Shown piece after piece: positions 46,781-57,649 of a DNA stretch of 64,000 nt. The number at the start of each line of letters is the position of its first letter. Within the stretch, counting starts at the first letter, position 1. The DNA is taken from positions 153,949,502-154,013,501 of the forward strand of contig NC_080541.1 in assembly GCF_028640845.1 (NCBI RefSeq), written 5' to 3'. The notes below the pieces were generated by a model. It was given only the letters and a program-made list of their open reading frames with translations, did not search any database and had not been told where the DNA came from. The stretch is from Ahaetulla prasina (Eukaryota > Chordata > Lepidosauria > Squamata > Colubridae). The translations under genes and the position numbers were made by a program.

Positions 46781-47437
46781 AGAATAGAATAGAATAGAAT
46801 AGAATAGAATAGAATAGAATAGAATAGAATAGAATAGAATAGAATAGAATTTTATTGGCCAAGTGTGATTGGACACACAAGGAATTTGTCTTGGTGCATG
46901 TGCTCTCAGTGTACATAAAAGAAAAGATACGTTCATCAAAGTACAACATTTACAACACAATTGATGGTCAGTATATCAATATAAATCGTAAGGATTGCCA
47001 GCAACAAGTTACAGTCATACAGTCATAAGTGGAAAGAGATTGTTGATGGGAACTATGAGAAGAATTAATAGTAGTGCAGATTCAGTAAATAGTATGGCAG
47101 TGTTGATGGAATTATTTGTTTAGCAGAGTGATGGCCTTCAGGAAAAAACTGTTCTTATGTCTAGTTGTTCTGATGTGCAGTGCTCTATAGCATCGTTTTG
47201 AGGGTAGGAGTTGAAACAGTTTATATCCAGGATGCGAGGAGTCTGTAAATATTTTCATGGCCCTCTTCTTGATTCGTGCAGTATACAGGTCCTCAATGGA
47301 AGGCAGGTTGGTAGCAATTATTTTTTCTGCAGTTCTAATTATCCTCTGAAGTCTGTGTCTGTCTTGTTGGGTTGTAGAACCAAACCACACAGTTATAGAG
47401 GTGCAAATGACAGACTCAATAATTCCTCTGTAGAATT
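46781..47437 (-). mobile_element. Snake1-type CR1-L3 LINE with ORF2 C-terminus, reverse strand
   Basis: (AATAG)n at 46781-46850, then the family 3' UTR and, on the reverse strand, the end of ORF2 from 47390 to 47112. It reads MWFGSTTQQDRHRLQRIIRT at the start, then KIFTDSSHPGYKLFQLLPS and KAITLLNK before the stop. The longest coding remnant of the family here; the frame is still open over 92 codons. Upstream it ends at a (TTA)n tract. Confidence 0.9.
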
Positions 47438-47481
47438 ATTGAATTATTATTGAATTAATATTATTGAATTATTATTAATTC

Positions 47482-47562
<81 letters not shown>
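47482..47562 (+). repeat. (TTA)n microsatellite
   Basis: About 27 perfect trinucleotide units, beside the 5' break of the LINE on its left. Confidence 0.95.
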
Positions 47563-47565
<3 letters not shown>

Positions 47566-47569
47566 ATAT

Positions 47570-48198
47570 TGAATTAGAAGCCATGCTCTATCTGGAAACC
47601 CATCCACTCCCCTATCCTGCCTTTCCATCAAGAAACCAAAGCAGCATACTTATTGCTCCTTTTTTCCAGGGTTTTTTTTTTTTTTTTTGGTCATAACAAT
47701 CTTGCAAGGTTGGCTAGGTTGGGAAAAAAAGTAAGTGGCCCCAAAGCAGGCAATGAATTTCCATGCTGAAAGAAAAACCCAAACTGAGTTTTTCCACAGC
47801 TACACCTTTGTTTTTCTCCTCAGTGCAAATAATGGATTCAGAGTATATATTTTGCTCAAAAGTGCAGCTGGGAAAAAAAATCTCTTTCTCCATGCTTGCT
47901 GCAATTCCTCGCTCTTCCAGCAATATTTGCTGCTCTTTGCACTCTAAATATTTGGCATGTCACGAGGCAAAGATACATTTCATATTACACCTCACTAGGC
48001 CCAAATCAGATTGTTTAGAAATACTAAGTAGGTGTCATCTGATGAGACCCAGGAAGCCTGACCTTCACTCTGGAGGAGTGTTTCCCCAGGAAAGTCACAT
48101 GACCTGGCTTTATTTTCCTTTAAAGCTGCTCTGAAGATCTGGCTCTGTGTCCAGACTCTGACCCATTGTAGAATTTGAGCTCTCTCTGTGAGAAATGG
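47570..48198. other. Unassigned DNA
   Basis: A 20-base T run at 47671-47688. A 123-codon ORF at 47763-48134 lacks a recognisable domain. Confidence 0.42.
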
Positions 48199-48698
48199 AT
48201 AGAATAGAATATAATTTTTTATTGGCCAAGTGTGATTGGACACAAAAGGAATTAGTCTTGGTGCATATGCTCTCAGTGTACATAAAAGAAAAGATACCTT
48301 CATCAAGGTACAACACTTACAACACTTAATGATAGTCATAGGGTACAAATAAGCAATCAGGAAACAATCAATATCAGTATAAATTGTAAGGATACAAGAA
48401 ACAAAGTTACCATCATAAGTGGAAGGAGATGGGTGATGGGAATGATGAGAAGATTAATAGTAGTGCAGATTTAGTAACTAGTTTGACAGTGTTGAGGGAA
48501 TTATTTGTTTAGCAGAGTGATGGCATTCAGGAAAAAGCTGTTCTTGTGTCTAGTTGTTCTGGTGTGTAGTGCTCTATAGCGTCGTTTTGAGGGTAGGAGT
48601 TGAAACAGTTTATGTCCAGGATGTGAGGGATCTGTAGATCTTTTCACGGCCATCTTTTTGATTTGTGCAGTATACAGGTCCTCAATGGAAGGCAGGTA
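48199..48698 (-). mobile_element. Snake1-type CR1-L3 LINE 3' end, reverse strand, short tail
   Basis: Same UTR and ORF2 end as 46781 on the same strand, 760 bases further on. The pentamer tract is only about three units (48199-48216), so the tail expansion differs greatly between copies. The ORF end is disrupted. Confidence 0.87.
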
Positions 48699-49354
48699 GG
48701 ATGGGCTTGTAGTGGATGTTTATTGCACTGGAACAGCCTCTAGGGTTTAATTGCTTTATTCCATTGTTTTTAATTCTGTTTGCTACCCAGGTTAATCCAG
48801 TCACCTTAGAAAGGTGTTAGAAATGTGAATTATAAATAAATTCCACAACTGATTATTAAGAACAATCCACAACCTGAGCAGAAGGAATCAAGGCATACAT
48901 AGCACTTTTGCTGAGCCATGAAAGGGCACAGCTGGTGAACAAGATGAATTTGTGCAAAATTCTTCTTGGCTGCCACTTGCTCGTCCATAAACAGTCAGGA
49001 GTCCAGTAGGACCACCACAGTGAAAACAGTTTCCATTTGAGGAAAGGCCACACTACCAGGAGCAAAAGAAAGTAAATTTCCAGAATTCAGGGGCTGATAG
49101 GTGAAACCAGATATGCAAAGGTTATGTCCAAGTCTGTTCCTCCCATCCAGACCCTATTCAATTTCTAGGCACCAACACAACATTTTCCATATTTTATATA
49201 AAATAGGATAAAAGATACATGCAAATACATATAACAAATTTTGTAGTTACATGGGACAATAGTTCTAGTAGGATTATAAACAAAATAATATCAATTGAAT
49301 ACTAAATCATTAAAAGAGTAGCATAAACTTTTTAAAAGGGTCATATGGAAATTG
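48699..49354. other. Unassigned DNA
   Basis: 48700-48840 contains phrases like TAGAAATGTGAATTATAAATAAA that may be an old LINE/SINE tail. Otherwise nothing recognised. Confidence 0.4.
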
Positions 49355-49362
49355 CTCCATAT

Positions 49363-50122
49363 CAGCGGTCACCAACCAGTGGTCTGTGGACCACTGGTGA
49401 TCTGCGAGAAAATTTTGGTGGTCCGCAGAAAAATTATTTGCATTTTTTATATTGCATTAAATCAGGGGTCCTCAAACTATGGGCAGATATGTGCAATGAA
49501 CATTTGTGTTACTGCAGAGAATCTCCTCCTTTGGGGTCTTTTTGTGTGGGTCAGAGGGGGACAGAAATTCCGACTTGGGGTCTGCTTCACCCTCCTGGTT
49601 CAGGGCTTTGGGTAAAGGCTGGAGGGAAATGCCACTGGTGGCGAAGAGCCAGAGGATCTTGTTCCAGTGGGACTGCATCATGGCCTGGAACTGGCTGACC
49701 ATCTCAGCCCACTGAGCCTCCAGCCACCTGTACCTGGCCTTGCACTCCCGCAGATCTTCCCTCTGCTTGGAAAGCCTATGCTCATAGTCCTTAGTGAGGT
49801 GCTTTTACTGAGCCACCTTCTCAGTCAGATCCAATTTGAACTGAGCTGTTTTGCCAACTTTTTCTCATGGTGGCTGCTTAGCTCCAACAACTGCTTCCTG
49901 TTGGGGCCCTAAGGAGCCCAGGCGGGGAGGTGAGGAAAGGCTGAGAGGGGAGGGCTGAGAGAAGCACCCCTCGACATGAGTGACATCAAGTTGGCCACAC
50001 CCACCCATGACCACCTAGCCACGCCCACCCAGCCGGTCATTAGGTTGATCATATTGGTGGTCTGCAGGATTTAAATGTATGAATTTAGTGGTCCCTGAGG
50101 TCTGAAAGGTTGGTGACCCCTG
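49363..50122. mobile_element. 760-bp non-autonomous hAT element with coding-like interior
   Basis: Ends CAGCGGTCACCAACC (left) and, in reverse complement at the right, CAGGGGTCACCAACC: 15-bp inverted ends with one mismatch. A perfect 8-bp duplication CTCCATAT lies at 49355-49362 and 50123-50130. A second hAT-type end, CAGGGGTCCTCAAACT, lies inside at 49466, so the element may be composite. The interior on the reverse strand carries coiled-coil-like coding sequence (separate entry), then GC-rich GCCACGCCCACCCAGCC modules seen in squamate hAT elements. Confidence 0.9.
49472..49803 (-). pseudogene. Coiled-coil-like coding fragment carried in the hAT element
   Basis: Reverse strand, open for ~110 codons from just below a TAA at 49804-49806 down to the stop at 49472-49474. 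The reading has SKQREDLRECKARYRWLEAQ, then MVSQFQAMMQSHWNKI, then LFATSGISLQPLPKAL and a polar tail: heptad-like, rich in Q, E, K and R, unlike any transposase. Further upstream (49803-49910) similar words continue (LELSSHHEKKLAKQLSS) after one frameshift and one stop. It looks like a captured cellular coiled-coil gene piece that has decayed. I do not recognise the parent gene. Confidence 0.5.
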
Positions 50123-50130
50123 CTCCATAT

Positions 50131-51119
50131 GACCCTTCCACCGGAAAAAACAACATCAAAATTATCAAACACATACTGGCAGATGATGCCCAGGTAGCGT
50201 TCTAATAGCATCAAGTAAAATGTATGCAAGTAAAATTTTTGCAAATAGCTCACTATAGTTTCCCCTCTTGGAACACTCTTGTCTGGTTCAATAAATCCTA
50301 TTGAACAATATATAAGCATGTATAGGATAACTCCATAATCTTCTGGTATAAATAATGACGATGCAAAAAAGATGACATGTTCATCAGGATAATTGAAAAC
50401 TATGCCATTATGTAATTTGCATCAGTCACATCATATTGTAAAATGATACGAGAACCTAATTTGTGTCATTTGTGTGAGGATATCACAATGAACACAGCCC
50501 CCTGTGTCTCCCATTATATATGATTCTGTAAAAGGATGAACTAGCACCATGTTTGTCATTTCTCAGGATAAGTAATGGTGTGTATTTGAAAAAAAGACTT
50601 CCTGTAATACTGAACGCACCATTGCATTTATGACTCAGTTAAAATGATACTTAAATGGAATATGTCCTACATTTATCACCCTCTTATCTGCTTCTACTTT
50701 CAACAATTGATACCTCATCTATCTGAAACTAAACTATGTTATCATTTCTGCCTGGAGGAGTGAAGAAATTGACAGGCATTTCTCTAATGCTGCCTGTGGC
50801 TCTGTGCATAAGCACAAAAATCTTCCTGCCTTGCTACCTCAGGACAAGTTTCACCTTTGTGACACCTAATTGACTCAGTGTTCTCAACAGAGGGAATGAA
50901 ACCAGTTAGCAAACTATGTTAGGAAGCCTTTGCCTTAGAATTTCCTGCTTGAATTGCATCACTAAAACTTCTTTGTTAAACATTTGCCTCTCTATATGAA
51001 TATGTCTTTTCAGATGGGCCCTAGGCAAGTCTGGAGAACAAATAATGACCCCAAAACCCAGCCAATTTGCAACTTAGAAGTTCCAGAAGAAATTTGAATT
51101 TCTTCTTTAATAGCTTGTG

Positions 51120-51120
<1 letters not shown>
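50131..51120. other. Unassigned DNA
   Basis: No gene or repeat recognised. Confidence 0.45.
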
Positions 51121-51150
<30 letters not shown>

Positions 51151-51200
51151 TGTATGTATGTATGCATGTATGTATGTATGGTGTGTGTGTGTGTGTGTGT
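51121..51200 (+). repeat. (TATG)n(GT)n microsatellite
   Basis: About 14 tetramer units with one GCAT variant, followed by ten GT units. Confidence 0.95.
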
Positions 51201-51215
51201 ACTCCAGGGGTACCC

Positions 51216-51532
51216 CAGGGTAAAATCCAGCAGGTTCTGACAGGTTCTAGAGAACCGGTAGCAGAAATTTTGAGTAGTTTGGAGAACCGGCAAATACCAC
51301 CTCTGGCTGGCCCCAGACTGGGGTGGGAATGGAAATTTTGCAGTATGCTTTCCCCAGGAGTGGGGAAGGAATGAAGATTTTGCAGTATCCTTCCCCTAGA
51401 GTGGGGTGGGAATGGAGATTTTGCAGTATCCTTCCCCTGCCATGCCCACCAAGCCATGCCCATCAAGCCACACCATGCCCATCAAGCCATGCCCACAGAA
51501 CTGGTAGGAAAATAATTTGGATTTCACCACTG
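51216..51532 (-). mobile_element. hAT MITE, 'GGTGAAATCC' type, reverse copy
   Basis: Ends CAGGGTAAAATCC and GGATTTCACCACTG; flanks GGGTACCC (51208-51215) and GTGTACCC (51533-51540) match at 7 of 8. Interior on the reverse strand as in 60013, with three copies of a module containing TTTTGCAGTATCC or TTTTGCAGTATGC. Confidence 0.9.
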
Positions 51533-51540
51533 GTGTACCC

Positions 51541-51809
51541 ATAACCTTACATCTAGAAGGATAAGTGGCACAATATGACTAATTTTGGTCTTCATCACCA
51601 GCATTTGAGGATCAGCAATTTGCAGGCCAGAAAAAGCTGTTCCAACAACGATCTTCAAAGGGAAGGGACAAGGGAGAAAGAGATGTCATGGGGGTCATGA
51701 TTTCATCCCAAAAATGACATGGATTGTGCAATTTGCACCAGTAGTCTGATAATGTCAAGACATTTTTAATTTTGTACTGTGGGTCATAATAAATTGGGCA
51801 GCTGTATAC

Positions 51810-51861
<52 letters not shown>

Positions 51862-51945
51862 GTTGGCACATAATATGCAACATATGGTGTCCTCTAGATG
51901 CCAATGCAGAATGTCAAAACCTTCTTAATATATATATTGTAAGCC
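51541..51945. other. Unassigned DNA with (GA)n
   Basis: A (GA)n tract at 51814-51857; the rest unrecognised. Confidence 0.6.
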
Positions 51946-52145
51946 ACCTAGAGCAGGTGTCTCCAACCTTGGTCCCTTTAAGACTTGTGGACTTCAACTC
52001 CCAGAGTTCCTCAGCCAGCTTTGCTGGCTGAGAGACTCTGGGAGTTGAAGTCCACAAGTCTTAAAGGGACCAAGGTTGGAGACCCCTCACCTAGAGTCAC
52101 CTTCGATACTGAGATGGGCCGCATATAAATGTAATAAATAAAATA
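51925..52145 (+). mobile_element. Old LINE/SINE 3' tail split by a MITE
   Basis: TTGTAAGCCACCTAGAG before the MITE and TCACCTTCGATACTGAGATG, GGCCGCATATAAATGTAATAAA after it join into one retroposon tail of the 'taagccgcc...ggcgg..ataaat' type. The family is not certain. Confidence 0.55.
51954..52088. mobile_element. Palindromic hAT MITE, 135 bp
   Basis: Perfect 8-bp duplication ACCTAGAG at 51946-51953 and 52089-52096. The two halves (CTCCAACCTTGGTCCCTTTA / TAAAGGGACCAAGGTTGGAG) are reverse complements over most of the length, meeting at CCAGCTTTGCTGG. Confidence 0.93.
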
Positions 52146-52149
52146 AAAC

Positions 52150-52302
52150 CTCCTTTGATGAACGTATCTTTGATGAACGTACCTTGATGAACGTATCTTT
52201 TCTTTTATGTACATTGAGAGCATATGCACCAAGACAAATTCCTTGTGTGTCCAATCACACTTGGCCAATAAAATTCTATTCTATTCTATTCTATTCTATT
52301 CT
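52150..52302 (+). mobile_element. Snake1-type CR1-L3 LINE 3' tail with (ATTCT)n
   Basis: The family 3' UTR from TGATGAACGTATC on, with that 15-base motif present three times in a row (52156-52200) where other copies have one, then the usual CACTTGGCCAATAAAATTC and ~6 pentamer units (52273-52302). Confidence 0.87.
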
Positions 52303-54465
52303 TTCTACTAGCAGATGCTATTTTGCATTGGTGATTAGGCAATTAAAAAAAAATAACAGCTGGTTGGTATGGATTGCTTCCTTGTTCTTAATTGTATTAA
52401 GTTTAAATGCTTTGGGCTCTGATTAACTGGAAACCTGGATGTACCAATTCTCTTGAGGTCAGCCACAAGAATCTTCATACTTTCTGCTAAACGAATTTAA
52501 CCAGGGAATACAAACAGAAGCATCTGGGGAAAGGAACTGTTAAAAAAAAAAAAAATTCAAGGCGGAGTCTGTATCTAAGGGACAAACACCTTGTACCAGT
52601 TTTGCATCCATTACATGTGCAATGTACATGAAGAACAGGGCTTTAATCGTGTGGGGAGAAGAGTCATCTCAGCTGTTTTTGATACCAGCATATACTAAGT
52701 ATTCAGAATTCTGCAAGTCATTTCCATTGGTGTTTTAGTTGAGGCTGCTATAGCAGAGTTGAAAAAAATCCAGAAGATTCTCTTTGTTATCTTCTGGATT
52801 TTTGCTGCTCAGAGACATTAAGTCTAATTTAATCCACTGTTTCTTTGCAGGCCTTTCTATTGCATTCTCTGCTCTGGATTTTTCTTGAGTTATATTTTTG
52901 CTCTGCTAATGGAAATTGCTGTCTTCTTAATTTTTATTGTAGTTTCTTTCATTACATGCATTGCCTTAGGAGTCTATGATCCTTAAAAGCCAGATACAAT
53001 CCATAAAAGGAATAAAATAATTAAAAGTAAAAAAAAAATGCAGGTGGTCACTAATACAAAATTTAACTGTTTATTGCGAGTAACGAAAATCAGATGTACC
53101 GTACTTTATGCCACTTACATTATAAAATTTTGATTTTTTTTTAAATCTGAGCTTTTCAGGAATTAAACAATATTGTTCTTAAAGGTGTGGAACCAGGTGA
53201 ATTATTTAAAAACCAAAGAGTTGACTGTGTTTCAACTTTCTAATGTAAAAAGCATTAAGCAGTTTCCTTTTGCATGGTGGGAACTGAAGAGAATTGTAAT
53301 CTCCATATGTCTGGATTTACCTCAGGGAAAAGAGATTAAAATGAAGTCTTAACAAGACCTAAGAAGCAACATGGGAACTGAATTTGTTAATTGGACACTG
53401 AGCATGGATTTTAACTGGTCCTCAATTCTTGACCCATTTACCAGACCACAATAAATAACTTGCTTGCTTAAAATCTGCAATGCGGCGTCAGCCCTAGGGC
53501 TTTTCCTCACATCTGTATTGCTGACCTTTCTTCGAGTACCTTAGGAAAATATGTCAGCATACTTTGTCCTACCCTCACTGGTGAGCCCTAAGTTACCTGA
53601 GTAGTAAATTGGAGAGTGGGCTGCTCTTACAGTTTTAGTGCAAAACAAGTGATTGATGGGTTTCCCTGGGTGTCCTACCAAATGTGACACAGACAACAGG
53701 ATAAACATCCATGACCTCTCTTAAACATAGACTGGGCTGACACAAATACCATAGTTAGAACAGTTGTTTTAGCCACAAATCAAACCTCATTGTATTCCAA
53801 AATAACTTAGGAGCATCCCTAAAGTTGCATCCAAAAGAAGCCCAACCAGCAGCTGAGTGTCTCCCTTTTAAATGTTCCATGGAAACTGCACTAAAAATGC
53901 CACATCTTGACTTTTTGCTCATAAACTAAGTTTAGACACCAGTTAGCACCTTCAGAAGGATGAAAGATTGACATCGTTTGTTCCATATGGGAAAATCACT
54001 TTCTAAAAGTGGTGGCAAGAACAGGATCAAAATCTTTCTCTAGAGCCTTATAACATTATTTGGAGTTAAGCCCTAATATTTACAATCATCTAGACTCTGC
54101 TAAAGTGGGAAGCACTGGAAGCAAGTATACTTATTCTGAAAACTGTCAACAGTTTTCTGAAAGGGACAGTCTACAAATGGCCTTGATTGTAGCTACTGAA
54201 AAAGTTACAAGGAAAAGACCAAGGAAAAGGAATTCACCTATTTCATTTCTGCCAACTGATGCAGTAGTTTTGGCATTTAAATTATAATGTTGCAAATACA
54301 TGCTTCCTTGAGAGTCAGTCCCTTTGAATGCACTGGATGATGGATTTCAGCAATAGAAATTTGCTCCAGGCTGTATGATCACAGTATAGGTAGGCAGTAT
54401 ATACCTAACTACGAATAAAGTGAACTTAAAAGAATTTCCTTGCCGAAGAAGATTTATAAAGGAAT
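52303..54465. other. Unassigned DNA
   Basis: No recognised gene or transposon. Contains the hairpin at 52764-52803 and a 75-codon ORF at 54060-54287 without a motif. Confidence 0.42.
52764..52803. repeat. Perfect 15-bp inverted repeat (hairpin)
   Basis: Arms AAAAATCCAGAAGAT (52764-52778) and ATCTTCTGGATTTTT (52789-52803) around a 10-base loop. The run of T at the 3' arm gives it a terminator-like look, but in this genome that is not evidence of function. Confidence 0.9.
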
Positions 54466-54473
54466 CCTTAGGA

Positions 54474-54607
54474 CAGGGGTCTCCAACCTGGGCAACTTTT
54501 AGACTTGTGGATTTCAACCCTCAGAGTTCCTCAGCCAGCTTTGCTGGCTGAGGAATTCTGGGAGTTGAAGTCCACAAATCTTAAAGTTGCCAAAGTTGAG
54601 ACTCCTG
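54474..54607. mobile_element. Palindromic hAT MITE, 134 bp
   Basis: Perfect 8-bp duplication CCTTAGGA (54466-54473 and 54608-54615). Ends CAGGGGTCTCCAACCTGGG and CAAAGTTGAGACTCCTG; centre CCAGCTTTGCTGG. Same family as 51954. Confidence 0.93.
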
Positions 54608-54615
54608 CCTTAGGA

Positions 54616-54959
54616 GACTGCTTCTCTGGAGGTGAAGTCTACAGTCACCCCTGAAGCCCTAGCTAAAGCAGCCATGGAGGGACATCATGGGCAATTGGAA
54701 GAAAGGGTTATATCCAGAACAATCTCAGGTAGCCAATAAAAGCTGGTTAGTTCTCGGACCTTATCTGAATCATGCAAGATGGTCTCTATAACAAGATTTA
54801 TATTGAAAGAAAAGGAGAATGCTGCTTTTGAACTGAACTAGTTACATTGGAATACACCCTGCAGTAGTAGACAGGGGAAGAGATGAAGGTGATGTCATGA
54901 AATATCTGCTTCATGACAACTCCCTGCTGTAGTTACCAAAATGGCTAATCTTAGGGCCA
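54616..54959. other. Unassigned DNA
   Basis: No gene or repeat recognised. Confidence 0.45.
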
Positions 54960-55705
54960 AAACCCTAATCTGTACTTGTATCTTTGGTTTTTCCTGCCTA
55001 AGTGTTCAACTTTGCTTTTCTCCACATTAAATTTTATTTTGTTGGATAGTTGTTCAAATCTATCAAGATCTTTTTTGGATTCTGAGCTTGTCTTCTAGGG
55101 TGTTGGTTATTCCTCTCAGTTTAGTGTAATCTGCAAGTTAGAGGAATTCAGCTTCTATTACCTCTTCTAAGTCATTTATGAAGATATTGAAAAATTCTGA
55201 GCCTAAGACGGAACCTTGTGGTACCCCACTGCTTACTTCTCTCCATGTAGATGTAGTACCATTAAGGACTACTCATTGAGTCTGGTTTGTCAGCCAGTTA
55301 CAAATACATCTGGTGGTGATACTGTCTATCCCAATTTTTCTCGCTTACCAAGAAGTGGGTTGTGGTCTACTTTGTCAAATGCCTTGCTGAAGTCTAAATA
55401 TGCTATGTCCACAGAATTTTGCTGGTCTACTAATTTAGTCACTTTGTCAAAGAATGAAATAGGATTGGCTTGACATGATCTGTTTTTAACAAACCTGTGC
55501 TGGCTTTTAGTTATAACTTTATTTGTTTCTAGATGTTCATTGATATATTTTTTTGGTTAACTTTTCCACTATCTTCCCAGGTATTGATGTTAGGCTAATT
55601 GGTCTGTAGTTTCCTTGTTGTTGTTGTTTTTTTAAAAAGATGGGAACCATATCAGCTTTTTTCCAATCCTTAGGTGTTCTAGGATTTTTGAAAGATATGT
55701 AAGGA
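54960..55705 (-). pseudogene. CR1 LINE reverse-transcriptase relic, reverse strand
   Basis: The reverse complement gives CR1 reverse-transcriptase order: PEDWKKADMVPIF-like start (~55690), GNYRPISLTSIPGKIVEK (~55590), LETNKVIT (~55520), SFFDKVTKLVDQQNSVDI (~55440), LDFSKAFDKVDHN (motif A, ~55370), and further on a [16 protein letters not shown] stretch (motif B region, GVPQG replaced, ~55220) and a motif C region near 55130. Many small lesions. It is longer and better ordered than the CR1 copy at 5040/8487. The forward-strand ORF at 55216-55473 is a shadow. Confidence 0.85.
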
Positions 55706-57649
55706 AAAACGTAAGGTTATTGATAAAAGATAAATGGTACCTTTTTGAAATGTCTGCTTAATGCTAAAATTACTAACACCATATTACTTCAGCAGAATCC
55801 TCTGTATTGTGGGGAATAAACTTGGTCAATTAAAGAGCCATTTGATGTCTAAAATATTATGTCATTTAACTTTCTCTTATTTAATTTAATTACGTCTACA
55901 CCCACACACAAATACACTATGTACTATGTAAGATTGAGAGCGGGATGGGGGAAGGGAGTACACTTTTGAAATGCATATCCTATAATTCAGATTTAGTCCT
56001 TATTTATTTGTCATTTTGAAAATGAGAAGATGGCACTAATTTAGCCACTTTGTGGCATAGTCAGTAGATTAATGGCTTCCATTCCTGAATTGCAAACTTT
56101 CCGCTACGTTACTTACAGATCCTTCTTCTATATCATTTTTTTAAAAAATCTTATGCAAAATATATTTGCCATCAGACAAGGAGAACTTGAGAAACGTTTT
56201 TAGCTTTCTTGTCTGCCAGAAAATAGGTGATTCTTCTTTTAAATCCTTTTCAGAGACTTAAAAACAAAATACAAATCTATGGTTTACTGAGAGTATTTTT
56301 GGTTTTATCTGGATTAGACTTGGCTAGGAACTAGAAAATGATAAAGTTTAACTGTGGCCTTTGTACAAACTATGGATAAAGCAAATTGCAACAAAAGATA
56401 GACATCTCTGTTTCTAGATCCTAAAAATCTCTTGGGAGCAGGTATGCTGGATCAAGTTAATAATTTACAGTATTTGTTTGCACCTGTGTAGCCTAACACA
56501 ACCCTGACCCATTTTTCCTGTGTCCTGATAACTAGAGCAGATGTTGCTGAGCCAACTGACCAACAATCATGGTTAAATTAGACACTCTTCTACCATTACA
56601 CATTTGGGCTGCGCTTGCAAAATGTAAGTTCACCTTCATTTCAAACACATAGGATGTTGAATACTTAACTTGTTTATATGAATCATATTTTGGATTATTT
56701 TTTATTTGTCATCTTTATGATCTTTGAGATTTGGGTAGTTTGGATATCCAATGTAAGTCAGTGGAAGAAGTAAAGGAACATCAAAGAAAGGGATAAGGAT
56801 TCTGGAATGCTTTCCTTAATGAAATTAATCAGGTCCTTTGGTGGATCTGTCACTACAAATTGAAGACATCTTATTTTGATAGGGCTAAAAAGTGCAACTT
56901 ATAGGGGTATTTTTTAATTGTGGGTTGTTTAATCTTTGACTCCTGATTCTACTAGGTCTGTGTTTAACTTTGAGTTAGATGGTGTTATATTTTGTTATTG
57001 CACTTAGAAAATACTTCTGTTTCTATACTGGTTATATTATATTGTTTTACAAATATGTTTTGCCGGATAATTTTAGAAAAATAAGCAATGCATATATAAA
57101 CTGTTTTGGGAATAGATTGGATCCAGACATACTCCGATCAGAGTCACTGAAATTGATTAATTAATTAATAATGATTTATAGTTCAACTTTCAATAAGCAA
57201 TAACAATCCGTTCAAAGGCAATTAAAATATAAGAATATGAAAGACAGGCAATAATTATAAACAGTTACATATGAAAGTTGCAAAAGTGCAATGATCTAAT
57301 AAAAAACAGTTAATAACTAAAACATCAGAACTAATTAAGATCCATGCGGTGGTCTCTTATCGCAACAAAATAACCAATAGAATAAATCAAATAAAAATAA
57401 TTTAAACAAATAAAAAAATACATGTTTTCTGCCTAGCTAACGATTAGATTCATATTTTTATGCAGGCCACGAGCAGCTTCTTCTGTTCTGGGAACTATTT
57501 TTCCCCCCCAAACTCTTCATAAAAAAAAATATTAAAATAGCTGGTAGTTTGAAGAATACTAGGCAGCTGATTCCAAAGTTTGCAGATCCCAGAAATTCCT
57601 TAAATGTGAAAGAGCTGAGAAACAAAAAGCACAACAAAAGAAAATAAAG
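55706..57649. other. Unassigned AT-rich DNA
   Basis: No gene or repeat recognised; a TTAATTAATTAAT run at 57158-57170. Confidence 0.42.

Noticed and set aside
47482..47562. Array of short repeats as a CRISPR-like locus
   Set aside because: Plain (TTA)n microsatellite without spacers; this is vertebrate nuclear DNA.
52764..52803. Hairpin plus T-run as a bacterial-type terminator
   Set aside because: The window is vertebrate DNA; a rho-independent terminator has no meaning here.
55216..55473. Forward 85-codon ORF starting [20 protein letters not shown]
   Set aside because: Antisense shadow of the reverse CR1 reverse-transcriptase relic.
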